Assembly (NCBI RefSeq): GCF_000619885.1
Contig: NZ_KK211041.1
Coordinates: 79,001 to 143,000, forward strand
DNA length: 64,000 nucleotides
Direction: 5' to 3'
DNA from: Balneatrix alpica DSM 16621
GTDB lineage: Bacteria; Pseudomonadota; Gammaproteobacteria; Pseudomonadales; Balneatricaceae
The translations under genes were made by a program, and so were the position numbers. Position 1 is the stretch's first letter; each line of letters begins with the position of its first letter. The notes beneath the pieces were generated by a model. That model was not told the DNA's origin. It searched no databases and was given only the letters and a program-made list of their open reading frames with translations. This document shows positions 63,655 to 64,000 of this stretch, in pieces.

Positions 63655-64000
<346 letters not shown>

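Overview
The window comes from a marine-type, facultatively anaerobic gammaproteobacterium. The genes point to this: FNR-type boxes, an anaerobic ribonucleotide reductase, NarK, O2-independent ubiquinone synthesis, Pseudomonas-like CysI and APS reductase, and a PQQ alcohol-oxidation island like that of Pseudomonas. Aeromonadales relatives (Oceanimonas, Oceanisphaera, Zobellella) or a related oceanic lineage fit best; the genus cannot be fixed from the sequence alone. The core is GC-rich. Two AT-rich accessory patches (about 23.0-26.5 kb and 57.0-62.4 kb) stand out.

Layout. 1-5.8 kb: ribose operon rbsDACBKR (minus strand; rbsR runs off the left edge) behind a LacI-family operator. 5.9-20.4 kb: an anaerobic block with four FNR-type boxes, serving ubiUV, ubiT/nrdD, narK and a PP2C-kinase fusion gene. 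Interleaved are a GFA protein, a VOC protein, a periplasmic binding protein, ushA and add. The class III ribonucleotide reductase is split: nrdD ends after its zinc-site region, and the glycyl-radical segment is a separate 57-residue gene before nrdG. 20.5-23 kb: an ipdC-type 2-keto acid decarboxylase and an HD hydrolase. 23-26.5 kb: an accessory patch with hypothetical genes, an IS481-family element inserted at an attC-like site, a DUF1330 gene and a RelBE-type toxin-antitoxin pair. 26.6-32.9 kb: sulfate assimilation (cysD, cysN, flavodoxin; cysI, DUF934, cysH) by the APS-reductase route. 33-34.4 kb: a phytase-like esterase.

34.4-56.7 kb: the PQQ island. It holds a PQQ alcohol dehydrogenase carrying the lanthanide-type Asp pair, its accessory genes (metallohydrolase, SoxYZ-like carrier, binding protein, cytochrome c), an ABC export-like operon with beta-propeller and CXXCW proteins, a LuxR-type regulator, NahK and NosP, ErcS and ErcA, and pqqABCDE. 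Three exact copies of an 18-bp motif (ATNNTACTTNGNNACGAA) lie in three of this island's promoter regions, including that of pqqA, and suggest one shared regulator.

56.8-62.4 kb: REP-like repeats, an SDR gene flanked by direct repeats, mmuM, then a run of integron-type gene cassettes on the minus strand without an integrase. Two clear attC sites and one weaker one show the expected R''/R' complementarity. 62.4-64 kb: a Bcr/CflA-type efflux gene and the 3' part of a TonB-like gene with a hexanucleotide repeat at the window edge.
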